From: DIGJ01 sp041739345
Lineage (GTDB): Bacteria > Bacillota > Clostridia > Lachnospirales > Lachnospiraceae
Assembly: GCA_041739345.1 (NCBI GenBank)
Contig: JBGSNZ010000026.1
Location: 42,249 to 106,248, forward strand
Length of the DNA stretch: 64,000 nt
Reading direction: 5' to 3'
Part shown: positions 35,522-45,607 of the stretch, piece by piece
How the letters are laid out: each line of letters opens with the position of its first letter
Position numbering within the stretch: the first letter of the stretch is position 1
Position numbers and translations under genes: made by a program
The notes under the pieces: generated by a model
Seen by the model: only the letters and a program-made list of their open reading frames with translations
Databases searched by the model: none
What the model was told of the DNA's origin: nothing

Positions 35522-37414
35522 GTGCATAATTTCAAGCGAGCTCTTTGTTTTTTAATGACTACAATACTACTAAGTTCAACCCTAACATCTAATGTATTAA
35601 CAGCAAAAGCAGCAGATAGCACTGTAACGATTAACCCTGAGTATGAGCATCAAACATTTAAAGGTTGGGGCACTTCTCTTTCTTGGTGGGGAAACGCCAT
35701 CGGTGGATGGCAGAATACTACAAAACAAAATGAAATACTAGATCTTCTTTATGATGAAAATGTCGGATTAGGACTTAATGTAGCAAGATATAATATTGGA
35801 GGCGGCGATGATCCAACCCACACCCATATGCGAAACGGTGCTAACCTTGAAGGTTACCAGCCTTCGCCCGGCGTATGGAATTATAACGCTGATGCAACAC
35901 AGCGTTATATCTTAGATGAGGCAATTGATCGTGGCGTTAACATTGTTGAAGGCTTCGCTAAAACTGCACCGTATTGGATGACTTATAGCGGATGCTCTGC
36001 TGGAAATGTTGATGGTACAAGTAATTTAAAACCAGAATATTATGATGATTTTGCTGACTATCTGGCGGATGTATATTTATTGTTCAAAAATACATATGGC
36101 ATTACCTTTGACTCCATTTCCCCTATTAATGAACCTAACGGTCCATGGTGGGAGGTAAACAATAGACAAGAAGGTTGTCATTACACCCAGCAAGAGCAAA
36201 ATGATTTCTTTAAAGTACTAAACGAAAGATTTAATGCAAAAGGATTATCCAATGCTACTATAGCTGGGCCTGAAGGATTTGAATTCAATTCAACTTTATC
36301 ATCATGGAATACTTATGATAGCCTTGCAAAATCCGGCATCGACAAAATCAATACCCATTCTTACTATGGAACAGAACGTTTATATCTCAACACTATAGCA
36401 TTATGCAGTGGAAAACGTCTGTCTGTATCAGAATATGGTGTTGGCGTTGGCGATCACGACCATAATGCAATTGAAAGCGCTTTAGAATTATCACATAAAA
36501 TCACTGACGATGTGGAAAATTTACAGCCTGAAACATGGGTATATTGGCAGGCCGTTGAAGAAGAATTTGATGTGAACAATTGGGGCTTTATTCATGCAAG
36601 TTTTGATGGAACCGAAAACTATGAGGTTACAAAACAATATTACGGTATGGCAAACTATTCCAAATTTATCAGACCAGGTTCTACCATCATCGGAGTAAGT
36701 GATTCCAATATGCTTGTTGCATTAAATAAAAACACTCACAAATTAACGATAGTCGTTATTAACGATACAACATCCTCAAATAACTACACTATCGATTTAT
36801 CCAAATTTGCAACAGTTGGAAGTACCGCAAATGCATATAGAACTTCTTCCTCCGAGAATCTAGCACAGCTGGATAATATTAGTATCCAGAATAAAGTTTT
36901 ACAAGTCACCACTACTCCTAAATCAATTACGACATATGTAATTGACAATACAACCTCAAATGTAGTACCTGCTTTTGACAGAAATTTATCTTATAAGATT
37001 GTTAATAAGAGCGATAATTCAAAAGTATTAGATGTACAAGGCTCTTCTCCAGATAACAGTGCTGCCATTGTAATTATGGGAGCAGACAGTAACAGTGTTA
37101 GTCAGAGTTGGAAATTTATTGTAAACACTGACGGTAATTATTATATAGCTAATGCCAATGCTGCGAAAATGCTTGATGTACCTGGTGCCTCAACTGCCAA
37201 CAGTGCAACTATGGATCTATGGCAACCAAATGGGGACAATAATCAGTTGTGGGAAATTACAGATTTAAATAACGGCTATTTCAGTATCATAAATAAAAAT
37301 AGCCACAAAGCATTGGGTGTCAAGAATGGAACAATGACTGATGGTAATAGTATCGATCAATACGATTATCACGCATATGATAATCAGCAATGGAAATTCG
37401 AACCAATATACTAA
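35522..37414 (+). CDS. Secreted GH30 endo-beta-1,6-galactanase-like enzyme with ricin-type lectin domain
   Basis: Translation starts at GTG (AAGGAGG nearby). A signal peptide (to about residue 31, LTAKAADS) is followed by a GH30 barrel to about residue 480: FKGWGTSLSWWGNAIGGW, acid/base Glu in SPINEPNGPWW and nucleophile Glu in RLSVSEYGVGVGD. The FKGWGTSLSWW start is typical of GH30 subfamily 5, which contains endo-beta-1,6-galactanases. Residues 490-630 form a ricin B-like CBM13 repeat domain (SDNSKVLDVQGSS, NQLWEITDLNNGYFSIIN, NQQWKFEP). It would open type II arabinogalactan outside the cell, feeding the divergent importer. Confidence 0.9.
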   Translation: MHNFKRALCFLMTTILLSSTLTSNVLTAKAADSTVTINPEYEHQTFKGWGTSLSWWGNAIGGWQNTTKQNEILDLLYDENVGLGLNVARYNIGGGDDPTHTHMRNGANLEGYQPSPGVWNYNADATQRYILDEAIDRGVNIVEGFAKTAPYWMTYSGCSAGNVDGTSNLKPEYYDDFADYLADVYLLFKNTYGITFDSISPINEPNGPWWEVNNRQEGCHYTQQEQNDFFKVLNERFNAKGLSNATIAGPEGFEFNSTLSSWNTYDSLAKSGIDKINTHSYYGTERLYLNTIALCSGKRLSVSEYGVGVGDHDHNAIESALELSHKITDDVENLQPETWVYWQAVEEEFDVNNWGFIHASFDGTENYEVTKQYYGMANYSKFIRPGSTIIGVSDSNMLVALNKNTHKLTIVVINDTTSSNNYTIDLSKFATVGSTANAYRTSSSENLAQLDNISIQNKVLQVTTTPKSITTYVIDNTTSNVVPAFDRNLSYKIVNKSDNSKVLDVQGSSPDNSAAIVIMGADSNSVSQSWKFIVNTDGNYYIANANAAKMLDVPGASTANSATMDLWQPNGDNNQLWEITDLNNGYFSIINKNSHKALGVKNGTMTDGNSIDQYDYHAYDNQQWKFEPIY

Positions 37415-37454
37415 TACTGCAGGTATCAATCAAAGCAATTAGATATTAAAACGT

Positions 37455-37512
37455 AGGAGCGTCGTGAAAAAGACGACATCAAAATACTCTTTAATGCGAT
37501 GCTCCTTTTTAT
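37455..37512 (+). terminator. Terminator after the GH30 gene
   Basis: AGGAGC pairs with GCTCCT around an inner GTCGT/ACGAC hairpin, followed by TTTTT. It lies 40 bases after the GH30 stop. Confidence 0.8.
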
Positions 37513-37560
37513 ATATAAATGACTAGCTTTACCAGCTTGAATTCATGAAAGGAATGAATA

Positions 37561-39294
37561 ATGAATAAGTTTGAAATAAAAGATGATTTTTATTTAAACG
37601 ACAAAAAAATAAAAATCATATCTGGGGGGATGCACTATTTTCGAATATTACCTGAATACTGGCGTGACCGTCTTGAAAAGCTTAAGGCCTTAGGCTGTAA
37701 CACAGTAGAAACATATATTCCCTGGAATCTTCATGAAAAGCATAAAGGAGTTTTCGACTTCAGTGGAATACTCGACATTGTTAAATATGTAAAAACCGCA
37801 CAAGAACTAGATTTTATGGTAATACTCAGACCTGCCCCTTATACTTGTGGTGAATGGGAGTTTGGTGGTTTTCCGTATTGGCTTTTAAAGGAAGATGGAA
37901 TGAGACTAAGATGTATGTATGAACCATACATTCAACACATACGTGAGTATTATCAAGAACTATTTAAAGTAATTGCTCCTCTACAAATCACAAGAGGCGG
38001 CCCTGTTATCTTGATGCAAATAGAAAATGAATATGGGTATTATGGTGATGACTCTGCCTATATGGAATTTCTCAAGAAGCTAATGATAGAAAATGGTTGT
38101 GAGGTTCCTCTTGTAACTTCAGATGGTCCATGGGGAAACGCTTTCGAGTGTGGTAAAGTAAAAGATGTTTTGCAGACTGGAAACTTTGGTTCCAAAAGCA
38201 AGGCTCAATTTGAAATCATGAAAAAGAAAATTGGAAACAAACCTTTAATGTGCATGGAATTTTGGGTTGGCTGGTTTGATTATTGGGGTGGCGAACATCA
38301 TACCGGAGACACGGATCAGCATTCAAAAGATCTTGATGACATTCTTTCTGAAGGGCATGTCAATATCTACATGTTTGAAGGCGGCACAAACTTTGGTTTT
38401 ATGAATGGAGCTAATTACTATGGGAAACTCGAACCTGATGTCACTTCCTATGACTATGATGCACTTTTGACCGAAGATGGCCAAATAACTGAAAAGTATA
38501 AGGCTTTTCAAAACATCATCAGAAAATATGTTGCTGTACCCGAGTATTCCACTGTTAGTAACATAAAAAGACAGTCTTATGGTACATTTGCAGTCACAAA
38601 AAGTGCTGATCTTTTCCATAACCTTGATCATTTATCTTCACCAGTAGAAAGTTCATGGCCTGTATGCATGGAAAAGTTAAATCAGGGATATGGCTATATT
38701 CTTTACGAAAGTACACTCACCCAATTAACTCATTTAGAAAAAATACGCTTATGGAAAGCTAATGACAGAGCAAATATCTATTTAGATGATGCTCCTGTCC
38801 TAACTCTTTATGATAGAGACCTATTGACCGAACACGAACTGGAAAATGTCGTATGTAACAATGGGAAACTTGATATCCTAGTGGAAAATATGGGAAGAGT
38901 TAATTTTACTCCCATTATGGAAGATCAAAGAAAGGGAATTGATGGCGGTGTCCAGTTAAATGGCCACTTACATTTCGGATGGAAAATCTATTCCTTACCT
39001 ATGGAAGATTTATCAAATATAGATTATACCACACCTGCCAAAACAGGTCTTCCAGGCTTTTATGAATTCCAATTTGATCTGGCAGATCCCGCAGATACCT
39101 TTCTTGATTTAGAAGGATGGGGCAAAGGATTCGTAAGTGTAAACAATTTCAATATCGGCCGCTTCTGGGAAATAGGACCGCAGAAAAGACTCTATGTCCC
39201 GGCTCCGCTTTTAAATAAGGGACAAAATTCATTAATCATATTTGAAACAGAAGGAAAAAGAGCTAGCACTATTCGGTTCTTTGATACACCTTAA
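37561..39294 (+). CDS. GH35 beta-galactosidase (cytoplasmic)
   Basis: The 577-residue protein starts MNKFEIKDDFYLNDKKIKIISGGMHYFRI with no signal peptide. The GH35 barrel is complete: CNTVETYIPWNLHE, PAPYTCGEWEFGGFPYWLL, acid/base Glu in LMQIENEYGYYG and nucleophile Glu in LMCMEFWVGWFDYWGG. The C-terminal beta-jelly rolls contain GFVSVNNFNIGRFWEIGPQ. It would release galactose from imported galactooligosaccharides. It follows the GH30 gene after a terminator; no clear promoter is visible in the 48 bases between, so it may depend on read-through. Confidence 0.95.
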   Translation: MNKFEIKDDFYLNDKKIKIISGGMHYFRILPEYWRDRLEKLKALGCNTVETYIPWNLHEKHKGVFDFSGILDIVKYVKTAQELDFMVILRPAPYTCGEWEFGGFPYWLLKEDGMRLRCMYEPYIQHIREYYQELFKVIAPLQITRGGPVILMQIENEYGYYGDDSAYMEFLKKLMIENGCEVPLVTSDGPWGNAFECGKVKDVLQTGNFGSKSKAQFEIMKKKIGNKPLMCMEFWVGWFDYWGGEHHTGDTDQHSKDLDDILSEGHVNIYMFEGGTNFGFMNGANYYGKLEPDVTSYDYDALLTEDGQITEKYKAFQNIIRKYVAVPEYSTVSNIKRQSYGTFAVTKSADLFHNLDHLSSPVESSWPVCMEKLNQGYGYILYESTLTQLTHLEKIRLWKANDRANIYLDDAPVLTLYDRDLLTEHELENVVCNNGKLDILVENMGRVNFTPIMEDQRKGIDGGVQLNGHLHFGWKIYSLPMEDLSNIDYTTPAKTGLPGFYEFQFDLADPADTFLDLEGWGKGFVSVNNFNIGRFWEIGPQKRLYVPAPLLNKGQNSLIIFETEGKRASTIRFFDTP

Positions 39295-39299
39295 TGCCA

Positions 39300-39600
39300 A
39301 AAAACTTAAGCTGAAACCCCGGCATATTGCGCCATTTCAGCTTAAGTTCATTCTTATACATAGCCTTCCGTTCCTTATAATCATACTGACCATATACAGA
39401 TTGAGCCGAATATTTTTTTGAGAGTGCCGCTTCTGCTTCATCCTTTGTATCATATTTTTCGCGATTCGCAACGGATAAGTATAATAGGTCTCTTCCAGTT
39501 TACAATATGCCTTATAAGCATCACTATCCTGGCTTTTATTATTACTACTTATTTCATTGGTAGTAACAGCGTATTTTTCTTTCCAAGCAGGAATTATAAG
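39300..39600 (-). pseudogene. Decayed C-terminal gene fragment
   Basis: On the minus strand the stretch reads as protein in two joined frames: DSDAYKAYCKLEET, then after a shift near 39480, ANREKYDTKDEAEAALSKKY and YGQYDYKERKAMYKNELKLK. The low-complexity-free, charged pattern looks coding, but there is no start and a frameshift is needed. I do not recognise the family. It lies 85 bases after the FtsX-like gene stop. The rest of 39350-39685 shows nothing else. Confidence 0.35.
39303..39348. terminator. Bidirectional-looking terminator after GH35
   Basis: A 14-bp stem (AACTTAAGCTGAAA with its complement) lies 9 bases after the GH35 stop. A T-rich tract follows on the minus strand and a weaker one on the plus strand. 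Confidence 0.75.
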
Positions 39601-39685
39601 CCGAAAAACATAGGGGAGATTTCAATTACAAATAAAGTAGTTATTTACCCTTTACTTCATCCACACCTGCAAATATAGAATTTGT

Positions 39686-40864
39686 TTATTCGTTTCGTAA
39701 TGCATCGATTGGGTTCAAGTTTGCTGCCTTGTTGGCAGGCAGAAAACCGAATAATAATCCGATTCCTGCAGACACTCCAAAGGATACCCCAATTGCACTC
39801 ATTGATGGTGAACAGTCAATACCTACTAAATTACCCAGAACTGTTGTCAGTAGTCCACCAAGCAAAATGCCGATGATTCCACCAAGCGTACTAACTGTCG
39901 CCGCTTCAATTGCAAACTGGTACCTGATATCACGCTTTTTGGCTCCAAGAGATTTACGAATACCAATCTCACGGGTTCGTTCACTAACAGACACCAACAT
40001 GATATTCATAATACCTATGCCCGCTACCAACAATGAGATTGCTGCAATACCAACCAGTATATTCTCCATCATGCCTACCATATCGTCCATCATATCAAGA
40101 AGAGACGCCATATTTATTACCGTATACATATCTGAATCATGAAATACCGAGTATAGAAAATTTTCCAACACGTCTTGCGATGCATCAGACGCATCTGTTG
40201 ATTTCATCTGGATATAATAAGTCGATATTCGGGCATTTCCACTCGCTCTGGCTGCTGTTGTATATGGAATATAGACACAGTCATCGGCTGAATTCTCTTC
40301 TGAATCTTCCTGTTCTTCCATAATACCCACAATTTTATAAGTGTCTGAACCTATTTTCAGATCTGATCCCAACACACCAACATAATTGTATAATTCATCG
40401 GCAATGTAGGTTCCAATCACGCATACCTTATTGCGTTTTTCTACATCCACATAAGACAGAAATCTGCCTTCTCCTATTTCATCGTCCTCCATAGCTGCAT
40501 ATGCTTCACTGACCCCGGATACTGCCTTATTATCCAATGTCTCGCGTCCATTGTGCAATGACTGCATCATTGTTACAGAAGGAGATGCTTCTACAAAATA
40601 ATCTGGGTTCTCCTCAAGGAACTTGTAAACTTCATCATCCGTCAATTGTCTGGTATCCGTCTGGCTGGTGAGATTCACGGTAATCAGGCTGGCACCCATA
40701 CCGCCGAAAGAGTCCATGGTATAGCCAATCATTCCATCCATGATGCTCATCATCGCAATGACAGCACCAACACCAATAATCATACCTAGCATTGTCAAGA
40801 ACGACCTCATTTTATTTCCAGCCAAGCTGGAAAATGCCATTTTAAATGCTTGTGATATTTTCAT
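39686..40864 (-). CDS. MacB-type ABC exporter permease (FtsX family)
   Basis: The 392-residue protein begins with one membrane segment (SFLTMLGMIIGVGAVIAMMSIMDG), then a large extracellular MacB core domain (residues 45-265), then three C-terminal membrane segments that include IGIMNIMLVSVSERTREIGIRKSLGAKKRDI, the FtsX signature. It overlaps the ATPase gene in a TAATG arrangement. It would move a peptide or lipid-like compound out, with the adaptor protein upstream. Confidence 0.93.
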   Translation of the reverse strand: MKISQAFKMAFSSLAGNKMRSFLTMLGMIIGVGAVIAMMSIMDGMIGYTMDSFGGMGASLITVNLTSQTDTRQLTDDEVYKFLEENPDYFVEASPSVTMMQSLHNGRETLDNKAVSGVSEAYAAMEDDEIGEGRFLSYVDVEKRNKVCVIGTYIADELYNYVGVLGSDLKIGSDTYKIVGIMEEQEDSEENSADDCVYIPYTTAARASGNARISTYYIQMKSTDASDASQDVLENFLYSVFHDSDMYTVINMASLLDMMDDMVGMMENILVGIAAISLLVAGIGIMNIMLVSVSERTREIGIRKSLGAKKRDIRYQFAIEAATVSTLGGIIGILLGGLLTTVLGNLVGIDCSPSMSAIGVSFGVSAGIGLLFGFLPANKAANLNPIDALRNE

Positions 40865-41580
40865 TATACTACCAACTTTCTATAATCTTCCACATGACCA
40901 TCAAAGCTAACTTTACCATCGTGTATTTTAATAACTCGCTTCGCCTCTAATGCAATGGAATTGTCATGGGTAATAATTACAATGGTGTTACCCTCCTCGT
41001 TCAGTTCTTTTAAAAAGTCCAACACTTCTTTACTGGTTCTAGAATCCAGTGCTCCTGTCGGCTCATCTGCCAAAATGAGAGAAGGATTCCCTGCTAATGC
41101 CCTTGCGATGGACACACGCTGCTGCTGTCCACCGGATAATTGATTTGGTCGGTTCTTCCATATGTCCCCCAAGCCAACGCGCTTCAATGATTTCATTGCA
41201 AGTTCACTTCTTTTATGTTCACCGACACCAGCATAGAGCAGTGGTAGTTCTACGTTGGCCAAAAGATTCATCTTCGGTAACAGATTATACTGCTGAAAGA
41301 TAAAACCGATCTGCTTGTTTCGAATGACTGCTAGCTGATCATCGTTCATCTTGGAAACATCTGTACCGTTCAGAAAATAATATCCACTAGTAGGGACATC
41401 CAGTGCCCCAATAATATTCATGACTGTAGATTTTCCACTTCCTGACTTTCCTACAATTGCTACCATTTCACCATCGTCAATCGTAAATGAGATACCATCA
41501 TTGGCACGTACCTCGTTATCACCCATTCTATATACTTTGCAAATATCTCGCAATTCAATTAAATGTTTTCTCTCTTCCAT
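40864..41580 (-). CDS. MacB-type ABC exporter ATPase
   Basis: The ABC ATPase of about 238 residues has Walker A GKSGSGKSTVMNIIGALDVPT, signature LSGGQQQRVSIARAL, Walker B LILADEPTGALDSRTS and the H-loop ITHD. This is the LolD/MacB subfamily pattern. The start at 41580 (MEERKHLIEL) has GGAG seven bases upstream and lies 4 bases after the adaptor gene; the longer reading overlaps it by 47 bases. Confidence 0.94.
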   Translation of the reverse strand: MEERKHLIELRDICKVYRMGDNEVRANDGISFTIDDGEMVAIVGKSGSGKSTVMNIIGALDVPTSGYYFLNGTDVSKMNDDQLAVIRNKQIGFIFQQYNLLPKMNLLANVELPLLYAGVGEHKRSELAMKSLKRVGLGDIWKNRPNQLSGGQQQRVSIARALAGNPSLILADEPTGALDSRTSKEVLDFLKELNEEGNTIVIITHDNSIALEAKRVIKIHDGKVSFDGHVEDYRKLVV

Positions 41581-41584
41581 AAGA

Positions 41585-43267
41585 CTACTCCACCGTTCCT
41601 GCAGGTGCACCACCCATACCTGCCGGTGCACTATTCATACCACCGTTCATGCCACCCATCATAGTCATCACATCTGTACCCTGTTGTCTTGGTAAATAGA
41701 TTAGATCATCATTGGTAAGTCCACCTAGGATCTGTACATAAGACTCATTGCCGATTCCTACCTGAACCTGTACCGAATGAAAGCCTTCTGGAGTATCCGA
41801 ATCTGTCGTTGTGTTCTCCTGATCGTTCTGTTCTTTATCCGTACTGTCCAACTCAGTTGCATCCTTTACATATACGACATTTCCACGCTGCACTGCATCC
41901 ACTGGAATGCATTCTGCATCCTCAACACTATCCGTTATAATGGTTGCATCGACATTCATACCTGGAAGCAGATTCCCTACTTCATCCATTTGCACAGTGA
42001 CAGGATAGTCAGTGACTCCATTGCTGCTTACCCCCTCCAAGCTGATATTAGTAATATGGCCTGTCATTTCCTCTCCTTCTAGCGCATCTGCAGTAACTCG
42101 AACCTCCTGACCAATTTCTATCTTAGTTACATCAAGTTCATCCACCGACATATCAAACTTCACAGAGGATAGATCATAAATGACAGCCAGTGGTGTTGCG
42201 TAAGTCGTGGTAATTGTATCTCCTGCTTTGGCATTCTTTGTGATTACAGTTCCTGAGATTGGTGCGGTAATGCTGTAATCATCCAGACTCCTTTTGGCGG
42301 AGTCCAGCTGATTCTGCGCACTTTCTACCTGTATCTTTTGACTAGCCGCTTGATCTGTAGTGGAAGCATCCTCCAGAACTGCATACGCCTGGTTCTTGTA
42401 AAGATATTGTCCTGCCGAGATGTTCAATTTCTCAATTGTTCCAGTTGCACCTGCTACCAGTGTTCCTTGCGACTTCACCGCAAAAGTTCCTTCACTATTA
42501 CAATCCACACCATCAACAGAGGCTGTTCCGGTCACCGAATCATTAATTCCCCCTGGGTTGTTTACCTCAATCTCTATATTACGGATTACCATATTTCCAC
42601 TTAGAGACGTCGTTGTCGGTGCAATCTCCGTCACGGTTCCACTGATAGATGTCAACTCATCTCCAACATATACAGTTGCTTTTTTCCCAACCCAACTCTT
42701 CTTCACATCTGCATTGTTAAAAGGTACTGTCAAATACATGACTGAATTATCATACACATCAGCAATTGTTGTATTAGCACTAATTGTATCTCCCTTGTCC
42801 ACATATAACTTACTGATATACCCTTCAACATTGGACTTCAGTGACAAATTATCCTCCGATGACTGCTGTGTCTTTTTTGCATCTTTATAGGATTGTTGCG
42901 TCTGCTTTAAGGATAATTTTGCGTTGGTAACATTGCTTTGTGCATCCTCCGTACTAAATTGATACATTAGGTCTCCCTCCTGTACCACATCTCCCTCTTC
43001 AAAGGAAGCTGTCTCGATGTCCCCCTGCACCATGGATGTAATGGCATACTGATTCTGAGGTTCAATGACACCACTTCCAGTAATCTCGACATCTAGATCC
43101 ATTGTTTCCATTGTTACTGTTGTATAACTATCATCTGACACGGAAGACTTCTGTCGCTGTACAAGATTCAGTACAACTACAACTAATATTACGACTATTA
43201 AAAGAAAGATAAACAGTTTCTTATGCCGTTTAATAAATTCCCATATTTTCTTCAAGATATTCTTCAT
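41585..43267 (-). CDS. MacA-like periplasmic-adaptor-type membrane fusion protein
   Basis: A 560-residue HlyD-family protein with one N-terminal membrane segment (KLFIFLLIVVILVVVVLNLV), a biotinyl-lipoyl hairpin (VQEGDLMYQFSTEDAQSNV, coiled coil around residues 115-145), beta-barrel and C-terminal domains. The tail is Met/Gly-rich (MTMMGGMNGGMN...). In Gram-positives such adaptors pair with MacB-type exporters. It opens the exporter part of the operon, 89 bases after the S-layer-homology gene. Confidence 0.92.
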   Translation of the reverse strand: MKNILKKIWEFIKRHKKLFIFLLIVVILVVVVLNLVQRQKSSVSDDSYTTVTMETMDLDVEITGSGVIEPQNQYAITSMVQGDIETASFEEGDVVQEGDLMYQFSTEDAQSNVTNAKLSLKQTQQSYKDAKKTQQSSEDNLSLKSNVEGYISKLYVDKGDTISANTTIADVYDNSVMYLTVPFNNADVKKSWVGKKATVYVGDELTSISGTVTEIAPTTTSLSGNMVIRNIEIEVNNPGGINDSVTGTASVDGVDCNSEGTFAVKSQGTLVAGATGTIEKLNISAGQYLYKNQAYAVLEDASTTDQAASQKIQVESAQNQLDSAKRSLDDYSITAPISGTVITKNAKAGDTITTTYATPLAVIYDLSSVKFDMSVDELDVTKIEIGQEVRVTADALEGEEMTGHITNISLEGVSSNGVTDYPVTVQMDEVGNLLPGMNVDATIITDSVEDAECIPVDAVQRGNVVYVKDATELDSTDKEQNDQENTTTDSDTPEGFHSVQVQVGIGNESYVQILGGLTNDDLIYLPRQQGTDVMTMMGGMNGGMNSAPAGMGGAPAGTVE

Positions 43268-43356
43268 TCTGATTTCCTTTCATCGGTTCCAAGTAACTTT
43301 TTTGATTGTACTCCAATCCTGCCATCGGCAGAATTGGAGGTAACACGATATGAATC

Positions 43357-45357
43357 CTATAATGCCTTTGCGATAATAACGCGGACTCTTCCACCTACCG
43401 TACCATCATAGTATGCTGTCAGCTCATAACTGCTGAGATTCTTAACTTTACTTAAGGTGGTCATATAATAGGAAGTATCCTTCTTCAAATATATACTTAC
43501 ATCATCCGACATCGCATAGGTTACTTTGCCATTTGACAGTTCTGTCTCCGTCACCGAGGATACCGTAATGTTGCTTAATGTCTTAATACCGGTGAGTGAT
43601 CCAGAATTGCTAATTTCAAACTGGGCAGGTCCAGTATAACCGTTCATTCCAAAGACTGAATCACTAGTGGTTCCCGTTTTTGTCGTATCACCAATCTTAT
43701 ATCGATAAGTTCCTTGATAGGTCATCGTTGCTGAATTAACTAGCTCCGATGCAGATAACAAAATACCATACTCGCAGTTATCTCCAGTAACGCTTCTCAC
43801 CATCAACTCTGTAATCTCTTTGTTAGAATTAATATGATAATATAGTACATTTGAAGCATTGATTGTAATACCAGCCAGTCTGGTGCGGTTTACACTATTG
43901 TAAACCGTGTCAGCTATATACTCCAAAATGTTAATACTATCGGATAATTTGTATCCTGCATAGCTCGTTGCGCTGTTGTTTACCGTTCCATTCAGTTTAT
44001 CCAGTGATACTTTATTTACGAATGGCTTTCCGCTCTCAAATGTCACTTCAACTGGTGTATGGACAGAGAAGTCACTATTATCTTCTACTTTATATTCATG
44101 AACCTCTCCTAATGTATCCAGCATTGTAATGTATTCTAGTACCTGTGTAGAATCATTATCTTCATCTTCGTTAATTCTTTCATTCTTAGATAGTACAATA
44201 CCGCCCACAAAGGAGTCCATCTCCTTGGCGGAACCAATGCTAACAACTGTTCCATCTTTCCCAAGCAGTAGCGTTATATAATCTCCGATGTCGTAATCTC
44301 CCAGAACAGAAATCTGCTGTGCCACATCCTGACTGGCAATTTTGTAATTCGTTCCTGCCACAGTTACACTGGTAGGGGTCATACGATCTGGCGACACACT
44401 TCCTAGGCGCCCCGTAACGCGAGTCTTATAAACGAAAATACTCTTCAGTTTCACTGAATAATACAAAACATCATATCGTGAGATATAATCTGCACTACTT
44501 TTAGATCCATCGATATAGATTGCTGCCATCTTGGACGAAAAGGGGATCTGTTTTGTCCAGTCTGCTCCTGCAATCACTGGTCCATCCAACTCATCATAGA
44601 CCAGGCTCAGATAATCTACATCTCCATTGGTATCCATAATATAACCGATACTGCTACCATAGATGATCCCAGACTTATTCTTGGTCACCAGCATATTGTA
44701 CAGCAGATTAATCGCATCTTTGTAACTCATCTTGTTGCTACTTCCACGAGTAATATTCGTATTTAGCTTCTCTGATTTGTAGAAAGAAATCTTAGCAGAT
44801 GCCTGATTCCCCTCAAAATCAGAGTTCTCATAACCAAGGACAGCCAAAACTCCATTGACTGCTTCCTGCAAAGTAATCGTCACACTCGGACGGAATTTTC
44901 CGAAAATATCACCTTTCATCCACCCATTATCAACAACGATTTTTATGTAGGGCGCATAACTGCTGGTCTTCTTTACATCCGAATACATGGATGAAGTAAC
45001 CTTCGCTTTGTTCTTATCTTTATATGTTGATAACTCTACCAACATCTTCGCAAATTGCTGTCTGGTAACTTTTTCTTTAAGACCAGATGTTGTTGTCTTC
45101 GAAGAAGATACAGCCCCAATAGCCACTAGCACCTTCCGTGCCAGTGCCTGGGAATAAGTTGGATTTGTAGAAATAGAGACAGTCGACGTGTCTGTGACCG
45201 CCTGCGCACTATAGCTATCCTCTGCCTTTACTATTGTCATTGGTAATAATCCTTGAATGAGCAGTACTGCTGCCAATAACAAACTGGTACCACACCGATA
45301 ACGGTTGCCTTTTACATCCTTTTCTCTTTTGTATTTTTTACTATGTTTATTACGCAT
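43357..45357 (-). CDS. Secreted S-layer-homology-domain protein
   Basis: The 666-residue protein has a long-n-region signal peptide (RCGTSLLLAAVLLIQGLLPMTIVKAED). Residues 65-245 hold S-layer-homology-type repeats (VTRQQFAKMLVELS..., YAPYIKIVVDNGWMKGD...FRPSVTITLQEAVNGVLAVLG), which bind cell-wall polysaccharide. The remaining 420 residues are beta-rich with no domain I recognise. It is the first gene of the operon with the adaptor and exporter, which suggests that it works with them at the wall. Ribosome site AAGGAG. Confidence 0.9.
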   Translation of the reverse strand: MRNKHSKKYKREKDVKGNRYRCGTSLLLAAVLLIQGLLPMTIVKAEDSYSAQAVTDTSTVSISTNPTYSQALARKVLVAIGAVSSSKTTTSGLKEKVTRQQFAKMLVELSTYKDKNKAKVTSSMYSDVKKTSSYAPYIKIVVDNGWMKGDIFGKFRPSVTITLQEAVNGVLAVLGYENSDFEGNQASAKISFYKSEKLNTNITRGSSNKMSYKDAINLLYNMLVTKNKSGIIYGSSIGYIMDTNGDVDYLSLVYDELDGPVIAGADWTKQIPFSSKMAAIYIDGSKSSADYISRYDVLYYSVKLKSIFVYKTRVTGRLGSVSPDRMTPTSVTVAGTNYKIASQDVAQQISVLGDYDIGDYITLLLGKDGTVVSIGSAKEMDSFVGGIVLSKNERINEDEDNDSTQVLEYITMLDTLGEVHEYKVEDNSDFSVHTPVEVTFESGKPFVNKVSLDKLNGTVNNSATSYAGYKLSDSINILEYIADTVYNSVNRTRLAGITINASNVLYYHINSNKEITELMVRSVTGDNCEYGILLSASELVNSATMTYQGTYRYKIGDTTKTGTTSDSVFGMNGYTGPAQFEISNSGSLTGIKTLSNITVSSVTETELSNGKVTYAMSDDVSIYLKKDTSYYMTTLSKVKNLSSYELTAYYDGTVGGRVRVIIAKAL

Positions 45358-45467
45358 CTGTCTGACTCCTTTTTGATAAACATTCTATTAAACAGTTGAT
45401 AGAAACCACATAATCAGGATACCGCATTATGTTCATATTCCTCCGCGTGCAATCACTGATATCCTTC

Positions 45468-45512
45468 AATTATTTTGTTATTATATAGAAACAATCTAAA
45501 CTGAATCTAAAC
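45468..45512 (-). promoter_or_regulatory. Operator direct repeat and promoter of the S-layer protein/exporter operon
   Basis: ATCTAAAC-TGA-ATCTAAAC (45494-45512, plus-strand reading) is an 11-bp-period direct repeat, the usual layout of OmpR-type sites. On the minus strand a TATAAT-like box follows about 8-10 bases later, and the repeat occupies the -35 position. The same repeat lies upstream of the response regulator gene. Confidence 0.7.
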
Positions 45513-45559
45513 TAACCAAGAAATCTTCGTCTACGTTCCGCTATCGCGCTAGGCGAACT

Positions 45560-45596
45560 AAAAAACAGAAAGCCCATTCATTCAGACTTTCTGTTT
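45560..45596 (-). terminator. Terminator of the two-component operon
   Basis: The AAACAGAAAG stem with its complement is followed on the minus strand by T residues, 12 bases after the kinase stop. Confidence 0.85.
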
Positions 45597-45607
45597 CATC
45601 TACTCTA

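Noticed and set aside
42420..42890. 156-codon plus-strand frame
   Set aside because: It is antisense to the membrane fusion protein; composition reflects the opposite strand.
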